From Roseibium aggregatum (GTDB taxonomy: Bacteria; Pseudomonadota; Alphaproteobacteria; Rhizobiales; Stappiaceae), in contig NZ_JAEKJZ010000001.1 of NCBI RefSeq assembly GCF_017309185.1, forward strand, positions 1,116,001 through 1,180,000: DNA of 64,000 nt. The letters run 5' to 3'. The notes under the pieces were generated by a model, which made no database searches, had not been told where the DNA came from, and saw only the letters and a program-made list of their open reading frames with translations. The translations under genes were made by a program, and so were the position numbers. Positions 35,600 through 43,526 of this stretch are shown in pieces (position 1 is the first letter of the stretch; each line of letters opens with the position of its first letter).

Positions 35600-36346
35600 T
35601 CACGGCAGGGCGGCGTAGCCATTGCCGAAGATCTCCCTCAGGAGCTTGCGCTTCATGGCGTCGGCATAGTCTTCGTAGGTTGCCGCCACCTCGACAAAGG
35701 CTCCGGGGCCCTTGAGCACATTCTGGCGGTAGTATTCCACGGGAGCTGTGTCCGGACCGGCAATGACGAGGCCATTGACCGTCACACCTTCGAAATCGAA
35801 GGCTCTATAGGCGCTGTCCGGGCCAAAGCCTTCGTTGTTGACGCCGTCGCCGGCGACATCGATGACCTTGCGCGCGCAAGCAGCCGGTGCTTGTTTCATC
35901 TCGACGGCGGCATATCCCAGCGCGTAGCCGAGGGCCGTCGGAAACTCGGTGAACCCTCTGGGCGCGCGGCGGAGCCGGGCCGCGGCTTCCCTGGCGCTGG
36001 CCTGACCCGTCAGATTGCGCCAACCGAGCTGCCGGAGCTGCTGGTAGCGGCCGCTCCATTCGAAACTCGTGACCCAGATCCCGCCGACAGCCTCGATCGC
36101 GGCGATCACTTCCGGGTCCTGAAGCGCATCCGCCAGCCCGTTGAGCTGCAGGGTGTGTTCCCGGGCGTTGACGCTCGCAGAGCCGTCCATGGCAAGGACC
36201 AGCGACAGGGAACAGGAAAAGGCGGGCGTTGAGGCCAGGCTGCCGGGGAGGCCGGCAGCGGCCAGAAAAAGCACGATCCTCCGCCATAATGCGAAGCTGC
36301 GCCTCGGCCTCCTTCGCGTGTCTGTCACTCGGCTGTGGTCAAGCAT
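35600..36346 (-). CDS. DUF1194 domain-containing secreted protein (VWA-like)
   Basis: 248 residues. After a basic N-terminus and a hydrophobic segment (about 20-42), the mature protein is a DUF1194/von Willebrand A-like domain: SLSLVLAMDGSASVNAREH with a MIDAS-like DGSAS, GWRNLTGQASAREAAARLRR, and KVIDVAGDGVNNEGFGPD. It probably binds a divalent metal and a partner protein in the periplasm; inference. ATG 36346 fits the signal peptide, the frame is open 48 codons further. Divergent from the disaccharide operon. Confidence 0.82.
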   Translation of the reverse strand: MLDHSRVTDTRRRPRRSFALWRRIVLFLAAAGLPGSLASTPAFSCSLSLVLAMDGSASVNAREHTLQLNGLADALQDPEVIAAIEAVGGIWVTSFEWSGRYQQLRQLGWRNLTGQASAREAAARLRRAPRGFTEFPTALGYALGYAAVEMKQAPAACARKVIDVAGDGVNNEGFGPDSAYRAFDFEGVTVNGLVIAGPDTAPVEYYRQNVLKGPGAFVEVAATYEDYADAMKRKLLREIFGNGYAALP

Positions 36347-36480
36347 GGTCTCAGCATAGCAGTGGTGTGGACCAGGGAACAGGCGCCTGACATAAACAAG
36401 GCTCGGTGTCGAATGCTGCGGTGCAATTTTGTTCGCGGCGGGACTTGAACGGTGCCGGATTACTGGGGCAAGGTTAGCAA

Positions 36481-38019
36481 ATGTATGCATCCCATGGATT
36501 CCTGAGGTCCGACATCGGCGATGTCGATGTCGTTTATCACGACGGCCTGTTTCATCTTTTTCATCTGGTCCTTCCCAATCACGACTTTATCGCCCACGCC
36601 GTAAGCTCCGACGGGATGACCTGGAGACGGGTGAAAAACGCGCTTTTCGTCGGCGAACCGGGCGAATGGGACGACGACATGCTGTGGACCATGCATGTGA
36701 CCCCCGATCCGGACCGTCCCGGAGAATGGCGCATGTTCTATACCGGATTGGCGCGCCTGGAATACGGCCGGGTCCAGCGTGTCGGGCTGGCCCGCTCGAA
36801 AGACCTTTATCATTGGGAGCGCTGCAACGATGGACGCTATCCCCTTGAAATTCCGTCGCCTCACTACGAAAGCTCCATCGACGAGGGACGTCATTGGGTC
36901 AGTTTCCGGGACCCGTTTTTCTATCACGATCCGGAAACCGGCGACCGCCTGCTCCTGAGCTCCGCGCGCGTGAAGGGCGGTCCGATCATTCGCCGGGGAT
37001 GTGTCGGATTTGCAAGGGAGACCGCACCGGACAAGTTCCGTTTCGAAAAGCCGCTCTACCAGCCGGGCCTTTACGACGACGTCGAAGTGCCGAACTTGTT
37101 CAAGCTGGACGGCCGCTATTACCTGATGGGTTCGATCCGCGAGGACATCAAGATCCATTACTGGTACGCGAATTCCGTCGAGGGCCCCTACGAGAACTTC
37201 TTCGACAACGTGATTCTGCCTTCCGGCAACTACGCGGGAAGGATCTGCCGGGTTGGGGACAGGATCTTCCTGTTCAATTTCTTCTCCAAGACCGAAAATG
37301 TCTACGGCCGGGAAGTGGTCAAGAAACTCCTGCCGCCGCCCAAGGAACTGGTAACCGACCGGGCCGGTCGGCTGAAATTGAAATCTTATGACGAGTTTGA
37401 CGGTCTGGTGACGCATCGCGAAATCGTCACGGCCTCCTACCAGTGCAAGTTTCTCTACAACAATCCGCATGCCACCGCCGTGGACCGGCCTGATGGCCTG
37501 CATCTGGCATGCAAGAGCGGCTACGAGGCCTTCATTCTGCCGGGGCAGCACCAGGACTTCCGCCTGCGCGCGCAGCTGATGCTGGAAGGCTCGGGCAAGA
37601 CCGGCATGGTTCTGCGCATGAACGAGGAAGGCGACGGGTATTATCTGTCGCTCGACCTTGTGAACGGCATCGCCCAAATGCGCGCCTGGGGGGCCAATCC
37701 GACGCCGGAGTTCGAATACGCTTTCCGCTACGAACCGCTTCAGGAGGCCCATTTCCGGGGCAACGATCACGGCCCGTGGCAGATCGAGGCCGTGGCCCAC
37801 GGCATGTACATCGAGTTTTCCATTGATGGCTATGTCGTGCTCAGTCTGGTCGACGACAGCTTTGCGGAGGGCGGTATCGGCTTCTATGCCGAAAGCGCGG
37901 CGGTCTGCCTCAAGGACCTGAGGATCGAAACCCTGACGCGGCCGGTGAGCGAAGACACCGCCGAGCGGGTTTACACGACCACCTATATGGCGCCCGAAGA
38001 GGAGGCCGACGGATTGTGA
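36481..38019 (+). CDS. GH32/GH43-like five-bladed beta-propeller glycosidase with C-terminal beta-sandwich
   Basis: 512 residues, cytosolic (no signal peptide). The first 330 residues fit a clan GH-J/F propeller: SDIGDVDVVYHDGLFHLFHL at the usual nucleophile blade (Asp14 or Asp16), RDPFF with Asp near residue 144 (transition-state stabiliser), and EVPNLF with Glu202 (acid/base). Residues about 340-490 form a lectin-like beta-sandwich as in GH32. The next two genes make a fructose-containing disaccharide, so it probably hydrolyses or phosphorolyses that sugar. The first GTG of the next gene overlaps its stop. Confidence 0.75.
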   Translation: MYASHGFLRSDIGDVDVVYHDGLFHLFHLVLPNHDFIAHAVSSDGMTWRRVKNALFVGEPGEWDDDMLWTMHVTPDPDRPGEWRMFYTGLARLEYGRVQRVGLARSKDLYHWERCNDGRYPLEIPSPHYESSIDEGRHWVSFRDPFFYHDPETGDRLLLSSARVKGGPIIRRGCVGFARETAPDKFRFEKPLYQPGLYDDVEVPNLFKLDGRYYLMGSIREDIKIHYWYANSVEGPYENFFDNVILPSGNYAGRICRVGDRIFLFNFFSKTENVYGREVVKKLLPPPKELVTDRAGRLKLKSYDEFDGLVTHREIVTASYQCKFLYNNPHATAVDRPDGLHLACKSGYEAFILPGQHQDFRLRAQLMLEGSGKTGMVLRMNEEGDGYYLSLDLVNGIAQMRAWGANPTPEFEYAFRYEPLQEAHFRGNDHGPWQIEAVAHGMYIEFSIDGYVVLSLVDDSFAEGGIGFYAESAAVCLKDLRIETLTRPVSEDTAERVYTTTYMAPEEEADGL

Positions 38020-38765
38020 GCGGTGAGACGGACATTTCGCGGGCGTGGCTGCTGGTCAGCGACATCGACGATACGCTGACCGGAAACCGCGAGGATCTGA
38101 ACCGTCTTTGGCAACACTTCAAGCCGCATCGCAGCCGCCTCAAGCTGGCGTTGAACTCAAGCCGTCCCGCCGAAAGCGTCGACAGGACCCTGGCTGAGTA
38201 TTTCCCCGGGGACTTCCAGGCGGATGCCATCATCACCGGATTGGGAACCGAGATCCGGCTTGGTCGTTATTGGCTGGAGAGCTGGCAGCGGCAATTCGCG
38301 GCCTGGCCGGACGAGGACATACGCAAGCTGGTGCAGGAAATGGGTTACGAACCGCACGACGAGATTTTCCAGACGAAGGGCAAGGCCAGTTTTGCGGTGC
38401 CGGGTCGGAACCGCGCGGACGAGGTTCTGGAGCGTCTGCGCGACGAAGGTTTCGACTTCAGGTTCATTTTTTCCGGCACGAGCGATCTCGATATTCTCGC
38501 GCCTGCGGCCGGCAAGGATGCGGCCATGAGACACTTGGCCCAGTATCTGGAGATCGAACAGCCGCATACTGTGGCGGCCGGCGACTCAGGCAACGACCTG
38601 GCGCTGTTCGAAGCCGCGGGAAGGGCGATCGCGGTCGGGAACGCGCGACGGGAACTGATCGAGGCCATGCCGAAGGACAAGACCTATCGGGCCAAGGCCG
38701 ACCACGCCGCGGGGGTTCTGGAGGGATTGATCGCGTTGGGACTGCTGCCTGATACATCGGGATAA
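38016..38765 (+). CDS. HAD phosphatase of sucrose-/mannosylfructose-phosphate phosphatase type
   Basis: 249 residues. HAD motif I LLVSDIDDTLTGN with nucleophile Asp, motif II LALNSSRPAE, motif III Lys in the TKGKASF region, and motif IV GDSGNDLALFEAAGRAIAVG. The length and motifs match the sucrose-6F-phosphate phosphohydrolase (S6PP) group, including mannosylfructose-phosphate phosphatase of Agrobacterium. It would dephosphorylate the product of the synthase coded next to it. Start GTG 38016 overlaps the previous stop, so translation is coupled. Confidence 0.82.
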   Translation: MSGETDISRAWLLVSDIDDTLTGNREDLNRLWQHFKPHRSRLKLALNSSRPAESVDRTLAEYFPGDFQADAIITGLGTEIRLGRYWLESWQRQFAAWPDEDIRKLVQEMGYEPHDEIFQTKGKASFAVPGRNRADEVLERLRDEGFDFRFIFSGTSDLDILAPAAGKDAAMRHLAQYLEIEQPHTVAAGDSGNDLALFEAAGRAIAVGNARRELIEAMPKDKTYRAKADHAAGVLEGLIALGLLPDTSG

Positions 38766-38835
38766 TCAGACCGGGACAAAATGAGATGCGCCGGGCTAGA
38801 CGGCGCATGAATGTCGGACAAGAGGGTTGGTACGG

Positions 38836-40128
38836 ATGAAAAGGCAAAATATCGGTTCGCTCCTGATGATCTCGCTGCACGGGTATGTGGCGGGATCTCC
38901 GGAACTCGGAAAGCCGGATACCGGCGGTCAGGTGGTATTCGTTCTGGAGCTTGCCAAACGTTTTGCCCGGCTCGGCTACAGGGTCGATGTCATGACAAGA
39001 CAATTCGAGGACCAGCCGGCCGAAGACATCATCAACGACAACCTGCGCGTGGTGCGCATTCCCTTCGGCGGCAAGGATTTCATCCGCAAGGAGGACATGC
39101 ACGACTGGTACGGCGACTTCGTCACCAACGCGCTCGCCATGATCCGGTCCCGCAATCTCCATTACGACGTGATCAACAGCCACTATTGGGATGCTGGCGT
39201 TTCGGGCCAGAAAATCGCAGAGGAGTTGCAGGTCCCGCATATCCACACGCCGCACTCGCTCGGCTGGTGGAAACAGCACGATATGGAAGGGGCGGACGCC
39301 GCGGAAATGGAAGGCTACCGCTTCGAGGAGCGGATCCAGAAGGAATTCGTCCTTTACCGGAACTGCGATCACGTGATCGCGACGACCGAGCAGCAGACCG
39401 ATCTGATCGTCGAACACTACCAGCTTCCCAAGGAACACATCACCATGATCCCGCCGGGGATCGACGAGGGCCGGTTTACCCCGGCGACACCGGACAACGT
39501 CGCCGCGGCGCGCCGGAAGCACGACATTCGCGAAACCGATATCTACGTCGTCGGCCGGGCGGCGGAGAACAAGGGATACGACCTGATCATCGAAGCCCTG
39601 CCCAGTCTCTTGAAACTGCAGCCCGACGCGCGTCTCGTTCTGGCGGCGGGCGCCAATTCCGACAGCGACATCGCGCTCTTGAACCAATGGAAGCAGGTCG
39701 CCGCCGATCTTGGCGTCGCCGATGCCATTTCCTGGCGCGGGTACGTCGCCGACGAGGATCTCGCGGATTTTTACCGCGCCCCGGGCATCTTCGCCCTGCC
39801 GTCGCGCTACGAACCCTTCGGCATGACGGCGGTCGAGGCCATGGCCTGCGGCACGCCGACAGTCGTCACCATTCACGGCGGTCTGTTCGAGCAGATCGAG
39901 TTCGGCCGGCACGCTCTCGTGGCCGATCCCAAGCGGCCGGAGGAGTTTGCCGCCATGCTGAACATGCCGCTGCAATATCCGTGGATGCGGGACACGCTGA
40001 CCGTGGAGGGCGCCAGGTTCGCCCGCCGGGTGTTCGGCTGGACCGGGATCGCGCGCCGCACCCTGCAGGTGTTCGAGCAGTTCAAGGGTCGTTATGACGA
40101 TCTGCAGGGGGACGAACCGGCATTTTGA
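38836..40128 (+). CDS. GT4 glycosyltransferase, mannosylfructose-phosphate/sucrose-phosphate synthase-like
   Basis: 430 residues. It has the SPS/sucrose synthase N-terminal motif SLHGYVAGSPELGKPDTGGQ, then INSHYWDAGVSGQK, HTPHSLGWWKQHDME, IPPGIDEGRF, SWRGYVADEDLADFYRAPGI and the nucleotide-sugar end SRYEPFGMTAVEAMACGTPT (E-x7-E). These segments are close in pattern to MfpsA of Agrobacterium, which uses GDP-mannose and fructose 6-phosphate; sucrose-phosphate synthase (UDP-glucose) is the alternative. The product is probably a compatible solute. ATG 38836 has AGAGGG upstream; TTG 38827 is possible. A stem-loop follows its stop. Confidence 0.82.
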   Translation: MKRQNIGSLLMISLHGYVAGSPELGKPDTGGQVVFVLELAKRFARLGYRVDVMTRQFEDQPAEDIINDNLRVVRIPFGGKDFIRKEDMHDWYGDFVTNALAMIRSRNLHYDVINSHYWDAGVSGQKIAEELQVPHIHTPHSLGWWKQHDMEGADAAEMEGYRFEERIQKEFVLYRNCDHVIATTEQQTDLIVEHYQLPKEHITMIPPGIDEGRFTPATPDNVAAARRKHDIRETDIYVVGRAAENKGYDLIIEALPSLLKLQPDARLVLAAGANSDSDIALLNQWKQVAADLGVADAISWRGYVADEDLADFYRAPGIFALPSRYEPFGMTAVEAMACGTPTVVTIHGGLFEQIEFGRHALVADPKRPEEFAAMLNMPLQYPWMRDTLTVEGARFARRVFGWTGIARRTLQVFEQFKGRYDDLQGDEPAF

Positions 40129-40132
40129 GATC

Positions 40133-40154
40133 ATGGCCGCCGGTCAGCGGCCAT
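40133..40154 (+). terminator. Stem-loop after the disaccharide operon
   Basis: ATGGCCGC, loop CGGTCA, GCGGCCAT: a perfect 8-bp stem 5 bp after the stop. No T run, so termination is uncertain. Confidence 0.45.
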
Positions 40155-40315
40155 CGAAGGCCTCGGCTCCGGGGTGCATCGCGTGTCGGCCCGTCCGGCG
40201 GAACGTTTCCAATCGGGTTTTCGAGAACACTTGCTAAACAAGCGGTTCAGCTTGCGTTCAGGTCAAATTGATTACAGGTTGCCCAAAACGTCGTGTGGCA
40301 AACCGGAACGAAACC

Positions 40316-40570
40316 GTGAAACAGATAATCGTCCTGCTGATCTTGTCTTTCGCCGCGATCCTGCCGGCCGAGGCGGCCTGCCTGTCGCAGTCCCAGGCCC
40401 GTCAGGTCGTGGCCAGTGGAAAGGCAGTGCCGCTTGGTGCCGTCGCCGGACGGGCAGGAGGCGAAATCGTCAAGGCCAAACTCTGCAAGCAGGGTGGCGG
40501 TTATGTCTATGTGCTCTCCGTCCTGAAAGGCGGCAAGGTGAAAACCGTCAAGCTCAATGCCAGCCGCTGA
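40316..40570 (+). CDS. Small secreted PepSY-like protein
   Basis: 84 residues. A signal peptide MKQIIVLLILSFAAILPAEA is followed by about 60 residues (CLSQSQARQVVASGKAVPLG, GGEIVKAKLC, YVYVLSVLKGGKVKTVKLNA) resembling a short PepSY domain with two Cys. Such genes often precede PhoP/PhoQ-type systems in Alphaproteobacteria and may tune the sensor kinase coded downstream. Start GTG 40316 is inferred from the signal peptide. Confidence 0.72.
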   Translation: MKQIIVLLILSFAAILPAEAACLSQSQARQVVASGKAVPLGAVAGRAGGEIVKAKLCKQGGGYVYVLSVLKGGKVKTVKLNASR

Positions 40571-40631
40571 CAGGCGGCCTGGTATCAGCCTTCCCCGTTT
40601 CCGTTCCAGACCCTTTTGAAAAGCCGAAAAC

Positions 40632-41300
40632 ATGCGCATTCTTGTTGTTGAAGACGATACCGATCTGAACCGCCAGCTCGTCACGGCTCTGGAAGAGGCG
40701 GGTTATGTGGTCGACAGCGCGGCGGACGGTGAGGACGGCCATTTCCTGGGCGACACCGAACCCTACGACGCGGTCGTGCTGGATCTGGGTCTACCGTCCC
40801 TTGACGGCTTGTCGGTGCTTGAGAACTGGCGCCGCGACGGGCGGACCATGCCGGTCCTGATCCTGACGGCGCGGGACCGCTGGTCGGACAAGGTGGCCGG
40901 TATCGATGCCGGCGCGGACGACTATGTCGCCAAGCCGTTCCACATGGAAGAGGTTCTGGCCCGCGTGCGTGCACTGGTGCGCCGGGCCGCCGGGCACGCC
41001 TCCAACGAACTGACCTGCGGTCCCGTTCGTCTCGACCTTAGGGCGGGCCGGGTGACGGTCGACGGTACGCCCGTCAAGCTGACCTCTCACGAATACAGGC
41101 TGCTCTCCTACCTGCTTCATCATCAGGGCAAGGTGATTTCGCGCACGGAACTGACGGAACATCTCTACGATCAGGATTTCGATAGGGATTCCAACACGGT
41201 TGAGGTGTTTGTCGGCCGTCTGCGCAAGAAGATCGGCTCCGATCTGATCGAAACCGTTCGGGGCCTCGGCTACAGGCTCGGAGCTGCCGGTGACGACTGA
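40632..41300 (+). CDS. OmpR/PhoB-family response regulator (PhoP/FeuP-like)
   Basis: 222 residues. Receiver domain with acidic pocket ED at 7-9, phosphorylated Asp51 (AVVLDLGLP), Thr in LILTARD and Lys in AKPFH; then a winged helix (about 125-215, KLTSHEYRLLSYLLHHQGKV, NTVEVFVGRLRKKIG, ETVRGLGYRLG). It overlaps the kinase gene by 11 bp. The arrangement PepSY-regulator-kinase resembles the FeuPQ/PhoPQ system of rhizobia, which senses envelope or osmotic conditions; the exact identity is inference. Confidence 0.9.
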   Translation: MRILVVEDDTDLNRQLVTALEEAGYVVDSAADGEDGHFLGDTEPYDAVVLDLGLPSLDGLSVLENWRRDGRTMPVLILTARDRWSDKVAGIDAGADDYVAKPFHMEEVLARVRALVRRAAGHASNELTCGPVRLDLRAGRVTVDGTPVKLTSHEYRLLSYLLHHQGKVISRTELTEHLYDQDFDRDSNTVEVFVGRLRKKIGSDLIETVRGLGYRLGAAGDD

Positions 41301-42717
41301 ACCCATGGAGCCCGTCGAGGAAAAACCGCCGAGGAAAGCGCAACGCTCGCTTGCCTCCAGGCTGGTCTTCGTCGCGGCTGTCTGGTCGACAGTTGCGCTT
41401 GCGCTGGCCGGAGTGTTTCTGGTCGGTCTTTACCAGAGGGCGAGCGAGCGGGGCTTCGATGCGCTTCTGGAGGTTCACGTCAAGGCGTTGATTTCGGAAA
41501 TGCTGGATACGGAAGCGGATCCGGACGACCCGGCCGCCGCTTTCCCGATCAAGCCGCCGAGCTACCAGGAGGACCCCCGGTTCTCCCTGCCGTTGTCCGG
41601 ATGGTACTGGACGGTCAGACGCGCCGACAGCCCGGACGTGCTGTTTGCTTCCCAGTCGCTCGTGGGAGATCCGCTCAACGTCCCCGATATCGCGGATAGG
41701 GACAAGAGGGCGGACTTCATCACCGGACCGGCCGGAGACGAAGTGCGCGTGCTTCAGCAACGCATTTTCATAGAGGACACGCCCTACATCATCGCGATCG
41801 CCTGCGCCACGGCCGGCTTCTGGACCGAGATCCGCGAATTTGCCCGCATGGTCGCGGTCACGCTTTGCATCGCCGGTGCCGGCTTGATTCTGGCGATCTT
41901 TCTACAGGTCCGTGTCGGCTTGAGACCGCTTGCCCGTTTGCGGGCGTCTCTGACCGCCGTCCGGCAGGGCCAGGCGGACCGGATCGACGAGGACCTGCCC
42001 GCGGAGATCGTGCCGCTGGCGGCCGAGCTTAATGCCCTGATCCTGTCCAACCGGGAAATCGTCGAACGGGCGCGCACCCACGTCGGCAACCTGGCGCACG
42101 GACTGAAAACGCCGCTTTCGGTCATTTCCAACGAAGCGAGAGCTTCCAGCGGTCCGCTGGCGGACAAGGTCGCCGACCAGGCCGCGATCATGTCGACCCA
42201 GATCCAGCATCATCTGGAACGCGCACGCATGGCGGCGCAGCGCCGGGTGATCGGCGTTTCCTGCGACACGGAGCCCGTGCTGGACCGGCTGATCCGCGCA
42301 ATGGAAAAGATCTACCGTGACAAGGGCATTGTCTGCGGCTTCAACCACGTCGCTCCGGTGCGCTTCCGCGGTGAAAGCCAGGATCTGGAGGAAATGACCG
42401 GGAACCTGATCGACAACGCCTACAAATGGGCGGCGTCCAGGGTGGCCGTCACGGTCGCGCCTTTCGACGACCCGGCGTCGAACCGGGAAATGCTGACAAT
42501 CACGGTCGAAGACGATGGCCCTGGCCTCACGCCCGAACAAAGGGCAGAGGCGGTCAAGCGCGGACGACGGCTTGACGAAACCGTGCCCGGAACCGGTCTC
42601 GGCCTGTCGATCGTGGCGGATCTGGCGGCACTTTATGGAGGCAGGCTCGAACTCGGTCCATCGGATCTGGGAGGCTTGCGGGCCCGGCTCACGCTGCCCG
42701 CGCTCGGCCGGTCATGA
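41290..42717 (+). CDS. Sensor histidine kinase (PhoQ/FeuQ-like)
   Basis: 475 residues. Two membrane segments (about 24-48 and 188-210) enclose a periplasmic sensor of about 135 residues. A HAMP-like linker follows; the phosphorylated His270 is in LAHGLKTPLSVI. The ATPase has NLIDNAYKWA (N box), VEDDGPGLTP (G1) and GTGLGLSIV (G2). GTG 41290 overlaps the regulator gene. It should phosphorylate the Asp51 of its partner. Confidence 0.9.
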   Translation: MTTEPMEPVEEKPPRKAQRSLASRLVFVAAVWSTVALALAGVFLVGLYQRASERGFDALLEVHVKALISEMLDTEADPDDPAAAFPIKPPSYQEDPRFSLPLSGWYWTVRRADSPDVLFASQSLVGDPLNVPDIADRDKRADFITGPAGDEVRVLQQRIFIEDTPYIIAIACATAGFWTEIREFARMVAVTLCIAGAGLILAIFLQVRVGLRPLARLRASLTAVRQGQADRIDEDLPAEIVPLAAELNALILSNREIVERARTHVGNLAHGLKTPLSVISNEARASSGPLADKVADQAAIMSTQIQHHLERARMAAQRRVIGVSCDTEPVLDRLIRAMEKIYRDKGIVCGFNHVAPVRFRGESQDLEEMTGNLIDNAYKWAASRVAVTVAPFDDPASNREMLTITVEDDGPGLTPEQRAEAVKRGRRLDETVPGTGLGLSIVADLAALYGGRLELGPSDLGGLRARLTLPALGRS

Positions 42718-42897
42718 TCGAATGAGTCCGGTTATAACGCGGTTGTTTACGTGTTGTGATGACATGCGGTGTATATCATCGGATAAACGAGTGGCACGGT
42801 CCGGCCCCCTGAAACCCTAGTTCGGCCACAAATGGAAAATATCACTGTCGTGACGCAGCCAAGGCTGATTCACTTCGTCTCCCAGGAGCTCTCCGGT

Positions 42898-43335
42898 ATG
42901 CTTTTGCGCTACACCTCCAGCATTGCTCTGCTTGTCCTTCTGACTGGATGCTCGTTGTCATCCGGTACGAGGGACACCAGTGGCTGGGGGTCGTTCTTTG
43001 GCGATCCGAGTGCCAACGGCACGGGTGCGGAGGCCAAGGCGGCCTATTCCGTGCTCGTCAACAATGAGCTGGGAAACGCGCTTGAGCCGTCCGACCGGCG
43101 CGCGGCGGAAAATGCCCAGACGAGGGCGCTCAGGGCAAGAGGTGTTGGCAGTTCGGTTGCCTGGCAGAACGAAAAGACCGGACGCAGCGGTCAGGTCCGG
43201 CCCGGGCCGGTCTATTTTGTCAATGAAACGAGTTGCCGGGAATTCACCCATGAGATGGTTCTGCGGGGCAGAACCCTCAGGGCGCGGGGAACCGCGTGCG
43301 AAACCGAGCGCGGCGACTGGCAGGTGATCGGTTAA
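42898..43335 (+). CDS. Surface antigen-like outer-membrane lipoprotein (RT0821/Lpp0805 type)
   Basis: 145 residues. Signal with lipobox LLVLLTGCS, Cys about residue 17 as the lipidation site. The C-terminal part (SVAWQNEKTGRSGQVRPGPV, CREFTHEMVLRGRTLRARGT, ACE...GDWQVIG) matches the 17-kDa surface antigen family. No glycine-zipper stretch is seen. ATG 42898 has AGGAG upstream; the frame is open another 22 codons. Confidence 0.82.
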   Translation: MLLRYTSSIALLVLLTGCSLSSGTRDTSGWGSFFGDPSANGTGAEAKAAYSVLVNNELGNALEPSDRRAAENAQTRALRARGVGSSVAWQNEKTGRSGQVRPGPVYFVNETSCREFTHEMVLRGRTLRARGTACETERGDWQVIG

Positions 43336-43472
43336 GACTTCGGTCTCTCTCTTGAAATCCTGGTTTTAAGGAGCCGAAGACTGAGGCCGCATGGATGCTT
43401 CCGGGCTTACGTAGCGGAGGCTATTTCCGAGACCGTTCAAATAACCCCCATGATCTTCAACACTTGCTTAAG

Positions 43473-43526
43473 CCTTCCAAGGGTATGGTTGGAAGGATAA
43501 AGTTCGCAATGTCGACGCGTTGAATG
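43473..43526 (+). promoter_or_regulatory. Leader hairpin and four-codon upstream ORF
   Basis: CCTTCCAA (43473-43480) and TTGGAAGG (43489-43496) form a perfect 8-bp stem that hides GGAAGG, the only ribosome-site-like run. Then ATG 43509 starts a tiny ORF coding MSTR whose TGA (43521-43523) directly abuts the ATG 43524 of the next gene. Confidence 0.4.
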
